Shown here: in pieces, positions 41,374 through 49,433 of the stretch
How positions within the stretch are numbered: position 1 is the first letter of the stretch
Layout: each line of letters starts with the position of its first letter
Translations under genes and position numbers: made by a program
Notes under the pieces: model-generated
Told to the model about the DNA's origin: nothing
The model's input: the letters and a program-made list of their open reading frames with translations, nothing else
The model's database searches: none
DNA from: Azotobacter chroococcum
Lineage (GTDB): Bacteria; Pseudomonadota; Gammaproteobacteria; Pseudomonadales; Pseudomonadaceae
Assembly (NCBI RefSeq): GCF_004339665.1
Contig: NZ_SMMU01000009.1
Location: 62,001 to 126,000, forward strand
DNA length: 64,000 bases
Reading direction: 5' to 3'

Positions 41374-42057
41374 TCAGTCCTCCTTTCGATTTCGACCTGG
41401 CCGGTTCTTCAACAGGTAGATCCCTGCTCCGCCTGCCACCAGGCCGGCCAGCATGGCGGGATGGCTGTGACGCAAGAGGGGGCTGAAAATACCGAGCGGG
41501 CCGGCATGGGCGAGCGCCCGCTCCATGAAGTCGGAGAACGGCCCGTGGCGCACGTAGGCCGCCTCCGGCGGTATGCCCCGGGCCGCGTGGTAGCGCTCCT
41601 GGGCCATGGCATCCGCCACCGCTTGGCGAAAGGCCGGCAGATGCCGCTCCCGCGAGGCCGCCTGCAGGTTCAGGAACACCCGGCGTGCCTCCGGCTCGCC
41701 GACCTCGCCGAGCAGGTAGTCGTACAGGCGGATATTGGCGATCTCGCCGGCGACGGCCCGCTCGCAGTTGACCAGCCAGCTGGGCGCGACCGACGTTTCC
41801 TGCGGAAAGGGATTCAGCGGACGGGGAATGCCGAAGCGCTGGCATAGGTTCGAGAGCGCGGCGATGTGCCGTTCCTCCGAACGCAGGATATTGGCGAAGG
41901 GCGGACGCGGGCCGAAGGCCTCGACGACGCCGGCATAGAAGGCGTGGGCGGCGTATTCGTCGTAGAGCGCGATGCGCACCGCCTGGTGCAGGATGGGAAA
42001 GGGAGCGGCGGGATCGATACTCTGACTGCGCAGAATCGGCTCGTCATAGTTTCTCAT
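41374..42057 (-). CDS. Membrane-anchored ferritin-like (DUF2202-type) protein
   Basis: The 227-residue protein has a four-helix ferritin-like core. Candidate di-iron ligands are Glu34 (DEYAAH), Glu61 with His64 (EERH), Glu99/Glu105 and Glu137 with His139 (RERH), a pattern typical of DUF2202. Unusually, a hydrophobic helix at about 201-216 (AMLAGLVAGGAGIYLL) followed by a basic tail predicts C-terminal tail anchoring. A ferritin-like domain facing one side of a membrane next to a P1B-6 ATPase fits an iron-storing compartment. The ATG at 42057 lies within the end of the upstream gene (14-base overlap). Confidence 0.82.
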   Translation of the reverse strand: MRNYDEPILRSQSIDPAAPFPILHQAVRIALYDEYAAHAFYAGVVEAFGPRPPFANILRSEERHIAALSNLCQRFGIPRPLNPFPQETSVAPSWLVNCERAVAGEIANIRLYDYLLGEVGEPEARRVFLNLQAASRERHLPAFRQAVADAMAQERYHAARGIPPEAAYVRHGPFSDFMERALAHAGPLGIFSPLLRHSHPAMLAGLVAGGAGIYLLKNRPGRNRKED

Positions 42058-42382
42058 GCATGATCTCCCGATAGATCTCACGCAGAATCTGCTCGAGGGT
42101 GGCTGCGGCAGGCGACTCGACCCCGGCCAGGAAGTCGCTCCAGGCCTCGGCCGGAATCACTTGCGGGTCGTATTCCACGGAGCACGAACGGGCCAGCACA
42201 TTGACCCGCACCGAATGGACGCCCGGCGTGCGATCGAGAATAGACTGGAATTGCCGGGCCTGCCGGCTGCGTCCGGCGAGCGACTCGTAGCCGGCGACCA
42301 GCTTGAGGCGGATGCGCCCGTGGATGTGGTGGGCGATGCGGATGTGCACGAGGTAGCCGCGCAGTTCGTCGAAGGCGGGCAT
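42044..42382 (-). CDS. HMA2-like protein, first gene of the ferrosome-like/feo operon
   Basis: The 112-residue soluble protein has an HMA-like fold with HGRIRLKL (21-28) at the usual metal-loop position and a VNVLARSCSVEYDP strand, but no CxxC. The start at 42382 follows GGAGGAGG at a good distance. It is the most upstream gene of the minus-strand run that continues through the ferritin-like protein, three small proteins, the P1B-6 ATPase and FeoABC. It shares the GRxR motif with the ATPase N-terminus and with the protein at 30854, so it may act as a partner domain for the ATPase. Confidence 0.72.
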   Translation of the reverse strand: MPAFDELRGYLVHIRIAHHIHGRIRLKLVAGYESLAGRSRQARQFQSILDRTPGVHSVRVNVLARSCSVEYDPQVIPAEAWSDFLAGVESPAAATLEQILREIYREIMHEKL

Positions 42383-42546
42383 CTGGACACCTCCTCCAAG
42401 GAAATTCGAATGGGCTGGCGGGGATGCACTCCCCCACCGTTCGCCGCCCGAGTACCGGGCGTGCATGCCGAGTCAATCCATGGAGCGGCCGGCCGACCTG
42501 TCCTGGCGCCGATCAAAAGCTATGGCAGCATTGTGCGAAGCTGTCA

Positions 42547-42567
42547 AAATGCGAGCAGATCGCATTT
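42547..42567. promoter_or_regulatory. Inverted repeat in the divergent iron promoter region
   Basis: Perfect 8-base arms AAATGCGA and TCGCATTT are separated by 5 bases, about 165 bases upstream of the ferrosome-like operon. The symmetry suggests an operator for a dimeric regulator, which cannot be named from sequence. Confidence 0.5.
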
Positions 42568-42715
42568 CGTTCCCGGCGTTTCCCGCCCCATCGCATCCGT
42601 GCCGGCAGCAGCCGGACAAGTCCGCACTCGGCGTCCTTTCCCTGCGCAGTCGACCGTCCATCCGGCCATGGCGCATCCGTCCGCATCCGGCGCTTGCCCG
42701 GCCCGGCCCTTTTGT

Positions 42716-42736
42716 TAATGATATTGTTTATCATTA
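42716..42736. promoter_or_regulatory. Fur box upstream of the ECF sigma gene
   Basis: AATGATA, five bases, TATCATT form a perfect dyad inside an A+T-rich island and closely match the Fur consensus. It ends 21 bases before the fecI-type ATG, so iron-bound Fur should block transcription. It also lies in the shared region with the divergent ferrosome-like operon. Confidence 0.85.
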
Positions 42737-42757
42737 GCAGACTATCGACCCGATCCG

Positions 42758-43282
42758 ATGACCGCCTCCCTGCCACTGCCCTCCGCGCTGCGCCTCCAGG
42801 TCCTCCATCGCCTGTTCGGCGAGCATCACGGCTGGCTGCTCGGGCGCTTGCGCGCCCGGCTCGGCTGCGCCCACGACGCCGCCGACATCGCCTCGGAAAC
42901 CTTCACCCAGGTCGTCGCCCTGGAGGACCCCGGCGCCATCCGCGAGCCGCGCGCCCTGCTGACCACCATCGCCAAACGCCTGGTCTATGCCAGCTGGCGC
43001 CGCCGCGACCTGGAGCGCGCCTATCTGGAGGCCCTGGCGCAGCAGCCGGAGGCCGTCCAGCCGTCTGCCGAGGAAACCGTCCTGGTCCTGGAGGCCCTGA
43101 CGGCCATCGACCAGCTGCTCGACGGACTTTCCCCGAAGGCCCGCGCGGCCTTTCTCTACAGCCAGCTGGAAGGCCTGACCTACGCCGAGATCGCCACGCG
43201 CCTGGGGGTGTCCGTCACCCGCGTGCACCAGTACGTGGTCAAGGGGCTGACCACCTGCTACCTGGCACTGGAGCCGGCATGA
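42758..43282 (+). CDS. FecI-type ECF sigma factor
   Basis: The 174-residue protein has sigma region 2 (HHGWLLGRLRARLGCAHDAADIASETF) and region 4 (LSPKARAAFLYSQLEGLTYAEIATRLGVSVTRVHQYV), as in FecI/FpvI iron-starvation sigma factors. It is repressed by the Fur box just upstream. It overlaps the FecR gene by 4 bases. It probably activates the TonB receptor gene downstream when the receptor signals ligand binding through FecR. Confidence 0.94.
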   Translation: MTASLPLPSALRLQVLHRLFGEHHGWLLGRLRARLGCAHDAADIASETFTQVVALEDPGAIREPRALLTTIAKRLVYASWRRRDLERAYLEALAQQPEAVQPSAEETVLVLEALTAIDQLLDGLSPKARAAFLYSQLEGLTYAEIATRLGVSVTRVHQYVVKGLTTCYLALEPA

Positions 43283-44232
43283 ATCCCGCCCGCCTGTCGC
43301 CCGAGGAAATCGCCGCCATCGAATGGCTGGCCCAGCAACGCTCCGGCCGGATGAGCGCTGCCGAGCGGCAGCGCTTCGAACGCTGGCTCGCCGAAAGCGA
43401 ACGGCATCGCGGCGCCTGGGAGCGCCTGCAGCGACGGCTGGACAGCGCCTTCGCCGGCGTCGCCGAACAGCCTGCCGACCTTGCCCGAAACACCCTGCTG
43501 AGCGCCGGAACCAGCCGGCGCCAGGCCCTGCGCGGGGCTCTCGTGCTGGCCGGTCTCGGGCTCGGCGGCCTCGGGCTGACGCGCCCCGGCATGCCGCTGG
43601 ACGGCCTGGTCGCCGACCTGAGCACCGCCACGGGCGAGCGCCGGCGCTTCGTCCTGACCGACGGCAGCAGCGTGCTGCTCAACGCGCAAAGCCGTGTCGA
43701 CGTCGATTTCGGCGGCGGGCGGCGGCGCCTGCAGCTGCGGCGCGGCGCCCTGCTCGCCGAGGTGACGGCCGATGCCCGGCGGCCATTCGTGGTCGAAACC
43801 CCCTTCGGTCACGTGCAGGCGCTGGGAACGCGCTTCAGCGTCGCGCTCGGCGAACGGGACGCCACGGTCTGGGTGCAGGCAGCGCAGGTCCGTCTGGAAA
43901 CCCGCTCCGGCAACAGCCTGGTACTGGCGACCGACGAAGGCGCCCGTTTCGACCGGGACGTCTGCCAGCGCCTGGAGGGGCAGCGCAAGAACGAGTTCGC
44001 CTGGCAGGACGGCTGGCTGGAACTCCACGACCGTCCTCTGGACGTGCTGATCGCCGCCCTGCGCCCCTATCACCCGGGTCACCTGCGCCTTTCCCCGGCC
44101 GCCGCCGCCCTGCGCATTTCGGGTCTGTTTCCGCTGGACGACAGCGAGCACGTGCTGGCTTCGCTCGAGGAAATCCTGCCCCTGCGCATCCAGCGCTACC
44201 TGGGCTGGTGGACGACCATCGAACACAGCTGA
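43279..44232 (+). CDS. FecR-type transmembrane anti-sigma regulator
   Basis: The 317-residue product has the cytoplasmic N-terminal helical domain (IEWLAQQRSGRMSAAERQRFERWL) with the conserved WL and RF pattern, one membrane helix (about 88-102), and a periplasmic FecR domain with LTDGSSVLLNAQSRVDV and the C-terminal STN-interacting part. It relays the signal from the STN domain of the receptor to the ECF sigma factor. The ATG overlaps the sigma factor stop. Confidence 0.93.
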   Translation: MNPARLSPEEIAAIEWLAQQRSGRMSAAERQRFERWLAESERHRGAWERLQRRLDSAFAGVAEQPADLARNTLLSAGTSRRQALRGALVLAGLGLGGLGLTRPGMPLDGLVADLSTATGERRRFVLTDGSSVLLNAQSRVDVDFGGGRRRLQLRRGALLAEVTADARRPFVVETPFGHVQALGTRFSVALGERDATVWVQAAQVRLETRSGNSLVLATDEGARFDRDVCQRLEGQRKNEFAWQDGWLELHDRPLDVLIAALRPYHPGHLRLSPAAAALRISGLFPLDDSEHVLASLEEILPLRIQRYLGWWTTIEHS

Positions 44233-44312
44233 TTTTTTTTCGCACGCCCCCTGAAAATTCCAGGGCCTCGTTGCACATGAACGGTATTCCTTGCCTGTTC
44301 AGCGGAGCCGTC

Positions 44313-46715
44313 ATGTCTCGCCGTTTGTCCTTTCCCCTGTCGCCGGTATCCCTGTCGTTGCTGCTGGCCTGCCTCGCCCCGCCGGTTCTGGCCGAGAGCC
44401 CAGCCGCCACGCAGCAGCGAACCCTGGCCTTCGACGTGCTGGCCGGCCCCCTGGAAAACAGCCTGACCGCCATCGCCCGACAGAGCGCGCGCGGCATTCT
44501 CTTCGATCCGGCGCTGGTGCGCGGGGAGCAGGCCGAGGCCCTGCACGGGGATTTCACCGTCGAGCAGGCCATCGAGCGGCTGCTGCAGGGGCGGAACCTG
44601 CGGTTGCGCGTCACGGAAAGCGGCGCCCTGAACATCGAGGCGCTGCCCGGCAGCGGCAGCGCCCTGGAACTCTCGTCCCTTCTGGTGAGCGACTCCTGGC
44701 AGGAGGACGCCCGGGGTCCGGCCTACGGCCTGGTGGCCAGCCGCAGCGCCACGGCGACCAAGACGGACACGGCCCTGCGCGAAACGCCCCAGGCCATCTC
44801 GGTGATCACCCGCGAGGAGATGCAGACCCGCCGGCACGACAGCCTCGCCGACACGCTGCAGTACACCTCCGGCGTGGTCACCCAGCCGAACGGCTACAGC
44901 CGCGTGGCGGACGACTATCGCCTGCGCGGCTTCGACATCGGTCCGCGCACCGGCGGCGTGCTGCGCGACGGTCTGAAGCTGCAGAGTTCCCAGTTCGAGG
45001 GCGGCCAGGAGCCTTACGGACTGGAGCGGGTCGAGGTGCTCAAGGGCGCCTCCTCGGTGCTCTACGGCCAGCTGTCTCCCGGCGGCCTGGTGAATACCGT
45101 GAGCAAACGTCCCACCGACGATCCGCTGCACGAAATCAACGTCGAATACGGCAACTACCAGCGCCGCCAGATCTCCACCGACCACGGCGGTCCGCTCGAC
45201 GAGTCGGGACGCTTCACCTACCGGCTGACCGCCCTCTGGCGCGACAGCGAAACGCAGTACACCTCGATCGACGACGACAGGCGTTTCTTCGCCCCGGCCC
45301 TCACCTGGCACATCGACGACGATACCCGCCTGACCCTGCTCGCCACCTATCAGGAAACCCGCACGACCCTGACCCCGGCGATGAACTACAACGTCACCAA
45401 ATACAGCGCGACGCCCGGCCGCAAGATCCCCTACGACCTGTTCGCCGGCGAGCCGAGCTTCGACGACTACTCGGGCGACATGGGCACCCTCGGCTACCTC
45501 TTCGAGCACCGGCTCGACGACGGCCTCGAACTGCGCCACGCCCTGCGCTATTTCCATTCCGAAAGCGACTACGACTACATCAGCCTGAACGGCAGCCGGA
45601 TCACCGGCGCGGATCGCTCCACGCTGACCCGCAGCTACAACTCGCGCGAGGACATCGCCACCGGCTGGGCCAGCGACAGCAGCCTGCAATGGTCGTTCGA
45701 CAGCGGCCGCTGGGAGCACACCCTGCTCGCCGGCCTCGACTACTACTACAAGACCTACGACAGCCATCGCTGGAGCGGCAATGCGCCCTCGCTGGATCTG
45801 GCCAACCCAACGTACGGCAACCTGCCCACGGTCAATACCGCCATCGACCGCGGCTCCGACCTGCACAGCCGGCAGGCAGGCTTCTACCTGCAGGAACAGG
45901 CCAAGTTCGCCGAACGCTGGGTCTTCGTGCTCGGCCTGCGCCAGGACTGGGCCAGCAGCCACACCCGCAACTACCGCGACCGGAGCCGCAGCACCAAGAG
46001 CGACCAGGAGCTGTCCGGCCGCATCGGCATGGTCTACCTCGCCGACAACGGCCTGGCGCCCTACATCAGCTACAGCCAGTCGTTCCTGCCCACCGACGGC
46101 GTCGACAGCGAAGGCCGCAGCTTCGAACCCACCGAGGGCGAACAGTATGAGATCGGCCTGCGCTACCAGCCGCCCGGCCGCGACCTGATGCTCAGCGCCG
46201 CCGTCTACCGGCTGACCCAGGAGAATGTGGTCAGCTCGATTCCCGGCTCCGACTTCGACGAGCAGACCGGCAAGGAGCGCAGCAAGGGCCTCGAACTGGA
46301 ACTCAAGGCCGGCCTGACGCCGCAGTTGAACCTGAGCGCCTCCTACGCCTATACCGATGCCCACATCATCGCCGACAACGATCCCGTGCTCGAAGGCTCG
46401 CGCATCGAGGGCATCCCCTATCACAGCGCGTCCCTGTGGCTGGACTATCGTCTGGCCAGGTTCGGCCTGCCGAACCTGAAGATCGGCGCCGGCGCCCGCT
46501 ACAACGGCACCACGCGCACCTCGGCGAGCGTCAGCGACCGCAACATTCCGGCCTATACCCTGGTCGATGCGCTGCTCAGCTACGACCTCGACGCCCATTG
46601 GCAGATGACCGCCAAGGTGCAGAACCTGACCAACAAGCGCTACCTGTACTGCGCCAACGCCTGCCGCTACGGCGACGAACGCACGGCCATCGGCACGCTC
46701 AGCTATCGCTGGTAG
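44313..46715 (+). CDS. TonB-dependent siderophore receptor with STN signalling domain
   Basis: The protein has about 800 residues from the ATG at 44313, which has GGAG upstream; an ATG at 44277 is possible. A signal peptide ends near LAE (residue 27). An STN domain follows (about 35-110: FDVLAGPLENSLTAIARQSARGILFDPALV), then a plug with RETPQAISVITREEMQ and VEVLKGASSVLYGQLSPGGLVN. The 22-strand barrel ends in a terminal W (LSYRW). The order ECF-FecR-STN receptor is the standard cell-surface signalling set for ferric siderophores such as ferrichrome- or hydroxamate-type ligands; the ligand is unknown. Confidence 0.94.
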   Translation: MSRRLSFPLSPVSLSLLLACLAPPVLAESPAATQQRTLAFDVLAGPLENSLTAIARQSARGILFDPALVRGEQAEALHGDFTVEQAIERLLQGRNLRLRVTESGALNIEALPGSGSALELSSLLVSDSWQEDARGPAYGLVASRSATATKTDTALRETPQAISVITREEMQTRRHDSLADTLQYTSGVVTQPNGYSRVADDYRLRGFDIGPRTGGVLRDGLKLQSSQFEGGQEPYGLERVEVLKGASSVLYGQLSPGGLVNTVSKRPTDDPLHEINVEYGNYQRRQISTDHGGPLDESGRFTYRLTALWRDSETQYTSIDDDRRFFAPALTWHIDDDTRLTLLATYQETRTTLTPAMNYNVTKYSATPGRKIPYDLFAGEPSFDDYSGDMGTLGYLFEHRLDDGLELRHALRYFHSESDYDYISLNGSRITGADRSTLTRSYNSREDIATGWASDSSLQWSFDSGRWEHTLLAGLDYYYKTYDSHRWSGNAPSLDLANPTYGNLPTVNTAIDRGSDLHSRQAGFYLQEQAKFAERWVFVLGLRQDWASSHTRNYRDRSRSTKSDQELSGRIGMVYLADNGLAPYISYSQSFLPTDGVDSEGRSFEPTEGEQYEIGLRYQPPGRDLMLSAAVYRLTQENVVSSIPGSDFDEQTGKERSKGLELELKAGLTPQLNLSASYAYTDAHIIADNDPVLEGSRIEGIPYHSASLWLDYRLARFGLPNLKIGAGARYNGTTRTSASVSDRNIPAYTLVDALLSYDLDAHWQMTAKVQNLTNKRYLYCANACRYGDERTAIGTLSYRW

Positions 46716-46835
46716 GACCCCGCACGCGCATTCGGAGAAAGGAAAGGGTTGATCGGAGGGCCGGTCAGCGCCATGTCTGGAGAGTTCCCATGGCCTGCCG
46801 GCCTTTGCCCGTGGCCGAAGCCAGAGCAGCCGAAG

Positions 46836-47441
46836 CTAGAGCAGCCCCTCCGCCTGCATCGCCTTCTGCACCGCGGGCCGCGCCGCCACCCGGTCGTGGA
46901 AGGCGCGCAGGGCCGGCCAGGGGGAAAGGTCGATGTCCAGCGGCTTGGTCCAGCTCAGCACGGTGAATAGATAGGCATCCGCCACGGAGAAGCGCGCGCC
47001 GTTCAGGTAGTCCTGTCCGGTGAGCACCTTGTCGACATAGGCCAGGCGCTGCTCGACGGCGGCCAGCGCGGCCTTCTTCCACTCGGAGGTGATCTGCGGA
47101 TTGAACAGCTGGCCGATCTCCTTGTGCAGTTCGCTGCCGATGAAGAACAGCCACTCCTGGACGCGGAAGCGCTCCAGGCTGCCGTTGCCCGGCAGCAGAC
47201 CGGCCTCGGGCAGCTTCTCGGCGAGGAACAGGGCAATGGCCCCACTCTCGGTGAGCCGCTGGCCGTCGTTCAGCTGCAGGGTCGGTACATAGCCCTTGGG
47301 ATTGACGTTGTAGTAATCCCCACCACCCTCGATGGTATGGCTCTTCAGATCCACCTTCTCCAGTTCGTAGGGCAGGCCCAGTTCGCAAAGAACGATGTGC
47401 GGAACCAGGGAGCAGGCCCCCGGGGTGTAGTAGAGCTTCAT
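46836..47441 (-). CDS. gstA: Beta-class glutathione S-transferase
   Basis: The 201-residue protein opens MKLYYTPGACSLVPHI with Cys10 of the beta class, followed by the NPKGYVPTL cis-proline and ESGAIALFL glutathione-binding motifs. It aligns over its length with my recollection of Escherichia coli GstA, including the C-terminal FSVADAYLFTVLSW. It conjugates or uses glutathione in detoxification or oxidative-stress repair. GAGGAG precedes the ATG. The gene is convergent with the TonB receptor. Confidence 0.92.
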   Translation of the reverse strand: MKLYYTPGACSLVPHIVLCELGLPYELEKVDLKSHTIEGGGDYYNVNPKGYVPTLQLNDGQRLTESGAIALFLAEKLPEAGLLPGNGSLERFRVQEWLFFIGSELHKEIGQLFNPQITSEWKKAALAAVEQRLAYVDKVLTGQDYLNGARFSVADAYLFTVLSWTKPLDIDLSPWPALRAFHDRVAARPAVQKAMQAEGLL

Positions 47442-47569
47442 GGTTTCTCCTCGATCGACGAATTACTCAGCTCGCCGGGCAAGCTTAGGCCGCTCCCGGC
47501 GCCTGCGCTATCCTGCCGCCCACCTCCATCACCTGCCCTTGAGTAACCCACAGAAGACGTGGATTGTTA

Positions 47570-47578
47570 TGTGGATAA
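47570..47578 (-). promoter_or_regulatory. DnaA-box consensus match
   Basis: TGTGGATAA equals the complement of the strong consensus TTATCCACA. It lies in the gst-sir2 intergenic region; whether DnaA binds here is untested. Confidence 0.45.
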
Positions 47579-47780
47579 AATCGGTATGACCGGCCGCAAG
47601 GCCGATGGAATCTGGCTCGCGGGCTGCTGATCATTTTTTGAGCACAGCATTGACAAAGCCTCCTGCCAGCACATAACAGACTGAAATATCAAGCCATTTC
47701 CAGTAGGCCGACAGGCGATAACCAGCGCGTCTGAAGGTACTACAAGCCCCTGCTTGTCAACTGCCGGCAGAAGAAAAAAA

Positions 47781-47789
47781 TGTGGATAA
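47781..47789 (-). promoter_or_regulatory. Second DnaA-box consensus match
   Basis: An identical nonamer in the same orientation stands 211 bases from the first, directly after an A-rich run (AAGAAAAAAA). Confidence 0.45.
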
Positions 47790-47930
47790 CCTCGGGGACT
47801 GCGGAGCAGTACGACGGCCGGACCCACTCTGCCTTATGCTCAGGCTTTTCCGTCTCGCCCTGCCCCTGCAACCGAGACAGCGCTTGACCGGCCGGTCGCT
47901 TCTGCCGGGCCGACAGATGTGGAGATGCCC

Positions 47931-48779
47931 ATGCTGCACGACTTCGATCCCCCTGCCGCCCTGCTGGAGCTGTGCGAGCTCATGGTGCGCCAGCCGCTGT
48001 TGGTGCTGACCGGCGCGGGCATCAGCACGCCCTCCGGCATTCCGGCCTATCGCGACAAGGAGGGCGTCCGCCACGGCCGGGCGCCGATGACCTATCAGGA
48101 GTTCATCGGCTCGGCCGCGGCGCGCCGGCGCTACTGGGCGCGCAGCATGATCGGCTGGCCGAAGGTGCATCAGGCACGGCCGAACACGGCGCACCAGGCC
48201 CTGGCCAGGCTCGCGGCCGGGCGGCGGATCGCCGGCCTGATCACCCAGAACGTGGACGGACTGCATCAGCAGGCCGGCAGCGAGGAGGTGATCGAGCTGC
48301 ACGGCAACCTGCACCGGGTGCGCTGCCTGGACTGCGGCAAACGGCTGTGGCGCAGCGAGATCCAGGCCGAGCTGGAGGCGGAGAACGCCTACCTGCAAGG
48401 CGTCGAGGCCGTCCTCGCCCCGGACGGCGACGCGCGGCTGGCGGAGGCCTATCTGGAAGGCTTCCGCATCCCCTGGTGTCCCTGCTGCGGCAGCGACCTG
48501 CTCAAGCCGGACGTGGTGTTCTACGGCGAGGGCGTGCCGGCCGAGCAGACCGAGGCGGCGTCGTCGAGCATCGAGCGGGCGCCGGCGCTGCTGGTCGTCG
48601 GCTCGACGGTGATGACCTATTCGAGCTTCCGCCTGTGCCGCTCGATTGCCGAGCGGGGCAAGCCGCTAGCGGCCATCAACCAAGGCGCGATGCGCGCGGA
48701 AGCGCTGCTGAACCTGAAGATCGAACGGCCCTGCGAGCAGGTGCTGCCCTGGCTGGCCGAGCGGCTGGGGAGTGCATAG
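47931..48779 (+). CDS. Sir2-family NAD+-dependent protein deacylase
   Basis: The 282-residue sirtuin has GAGISTPSGIPAYRD (NAD loop), TQNVDGLHQQAG, the catalytic His in ELHGNLHRV, and two zinc CxxC pairs (RCLDC and CPCC). The insert between the zinc pairs is longer than in CobB and resembles the class II (SIRT4-like) sirtuins of proteobacteria. It removes acyl groups from protein lysines. The ATG at 47931 has GGAG six bases upstream, and two weaker in-frame starts lie just before it. Confidence 0.92.
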   Translation: MLHDFDPPAALLELCELMVRQPLLVLTGAGISTPSGIPAYRDKEGVRHGRAPMTYQEFIGSAAARRRYWARSMIGWPKVHQARPNTAHQALARLAAGRRIAGLITQNVDGLHQQAGSEEVIELHGNLHRVRCLDCGKRLWRSEIQAELEAENAYLQGVEAVLAPDGDARLAEAYLEGFRIPWCPCCGSDLLKPDVVFYGEGVPAEQTEAASSSIERAPALLVVGSTVMTYSSFRLCRSIAERGKPLAAINQGAMRAEALLNLKIERPCEQVLPWLAERLGSA

Positions 48780-48810
48780 CGCGTTGCGTCCCGCCGCCTC
48801 CCGGCGGGCG

Positions 48811-49239
48811 TCAGGCCGGAACGCCGAGAATCACGCTGGAGGCCTTGATCACTGCACAGGCCTTGACGCCCGGCTTCAGGCCCAGCTCGGTGGCGGCCTC
48901 CTTGGTCACCACGGCGGTGATCCTGGTGCCGCCCGGCAGGGCCAGGGTGACTTCGACGTTGACCTTGCCCGCCTCGACCGACTCGACGGTGCCGGCCAGG
49001 ATGTTGCGGGCGGACAGACGGTAGCCGCTGCCATCGGTCGCCAGCATGACCCAGGGTGCCTTGACCACGGCCACCACCTTCGTGCCGACGACCAGCCCCA
49101 GGGATCTGGCGCTTTCCAGGGTGACCACGGCGGCCAGCTTGTCGCCGCCTCCCAGACTGACATCCACTTCGGCGTTGACGACGCCTTCCTTCAGAGCGCT
49201 GACGGTGCCCTCGAGCACGTTGCGGGCGCTGACCTTCAT
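48811..49239 (-). CDS. modG: Tandem-Mop molybdate-binding protein (molbindin)
   Basis: The 142-residue protein consists of two Mop/TOBE repeats, each starting SARN[VI]L.GTV and ending VIKAS or VVKAP. The length and sequence match my recollection of Azotobacter vinelandii ModG, a cytoplasmic protein that assembles as a trimer, stores molybdate and buffers its supply. No modEABC transporter genes are in the window, so it is a stand-alone gene. The start at 49239 begins the first repeat directly. Confidence 0.92.
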   Translation of the reverse strand: MKVSARNVLEGTVSALKEGVVNAEVDVSLGGGDKLAAVVTLESARSLGLVVGTKVVAVVKAPWVMLATDGSGYRLSARNILAGTVESVEAGKVNVEVTLALPGGTRITAVVTKEAATELGLKPGVKACAVIKASSVILGVPA

Positions 49240-49433
49240 GCTGCTTCCCTCATATCGGATGCATAAGTACGGGACTCGTGCCAATCGGCATGGCCTTTCC
49301 CACATGACTCACCGCAAGACCAACCAGCCATGCGTACGCCACTGTAGTCGAGCGTCCTGTATGGGGAAACAACAGGAATCCGGCCTCCGGTCGCCGAATC
49401 GCTAAAGCGCGGTAGATAGATAATCCGCCGGCA

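Larger units (their letters stand above)
47442..47930. other. A+T-richer intergenic region with two DnaA-box matches
   Basis: About 490 bases separate the divergent gst and sir2 genes. From about 47560 to 47790 the sequence is clearly poorer in G+C than its surroundings and contains no credible gene. Perfect TGTGGATAA nonamers, the complement of the consensus DnaA box, occur at 47570-47578 and 47781-47789, and related TGGAT/CCACA fragments lie beside the first. The rest should hold both promoters. Confidence 0.5.

Noticed and set aside
47442-47930. An origin of replication at the paired DnaA boxes
   Set aside because: Only two boxes, no dnaA, dnaN, rpmH or partition genes nearby, and no clear unwinding element; a titration or promoter site is more reasonable.
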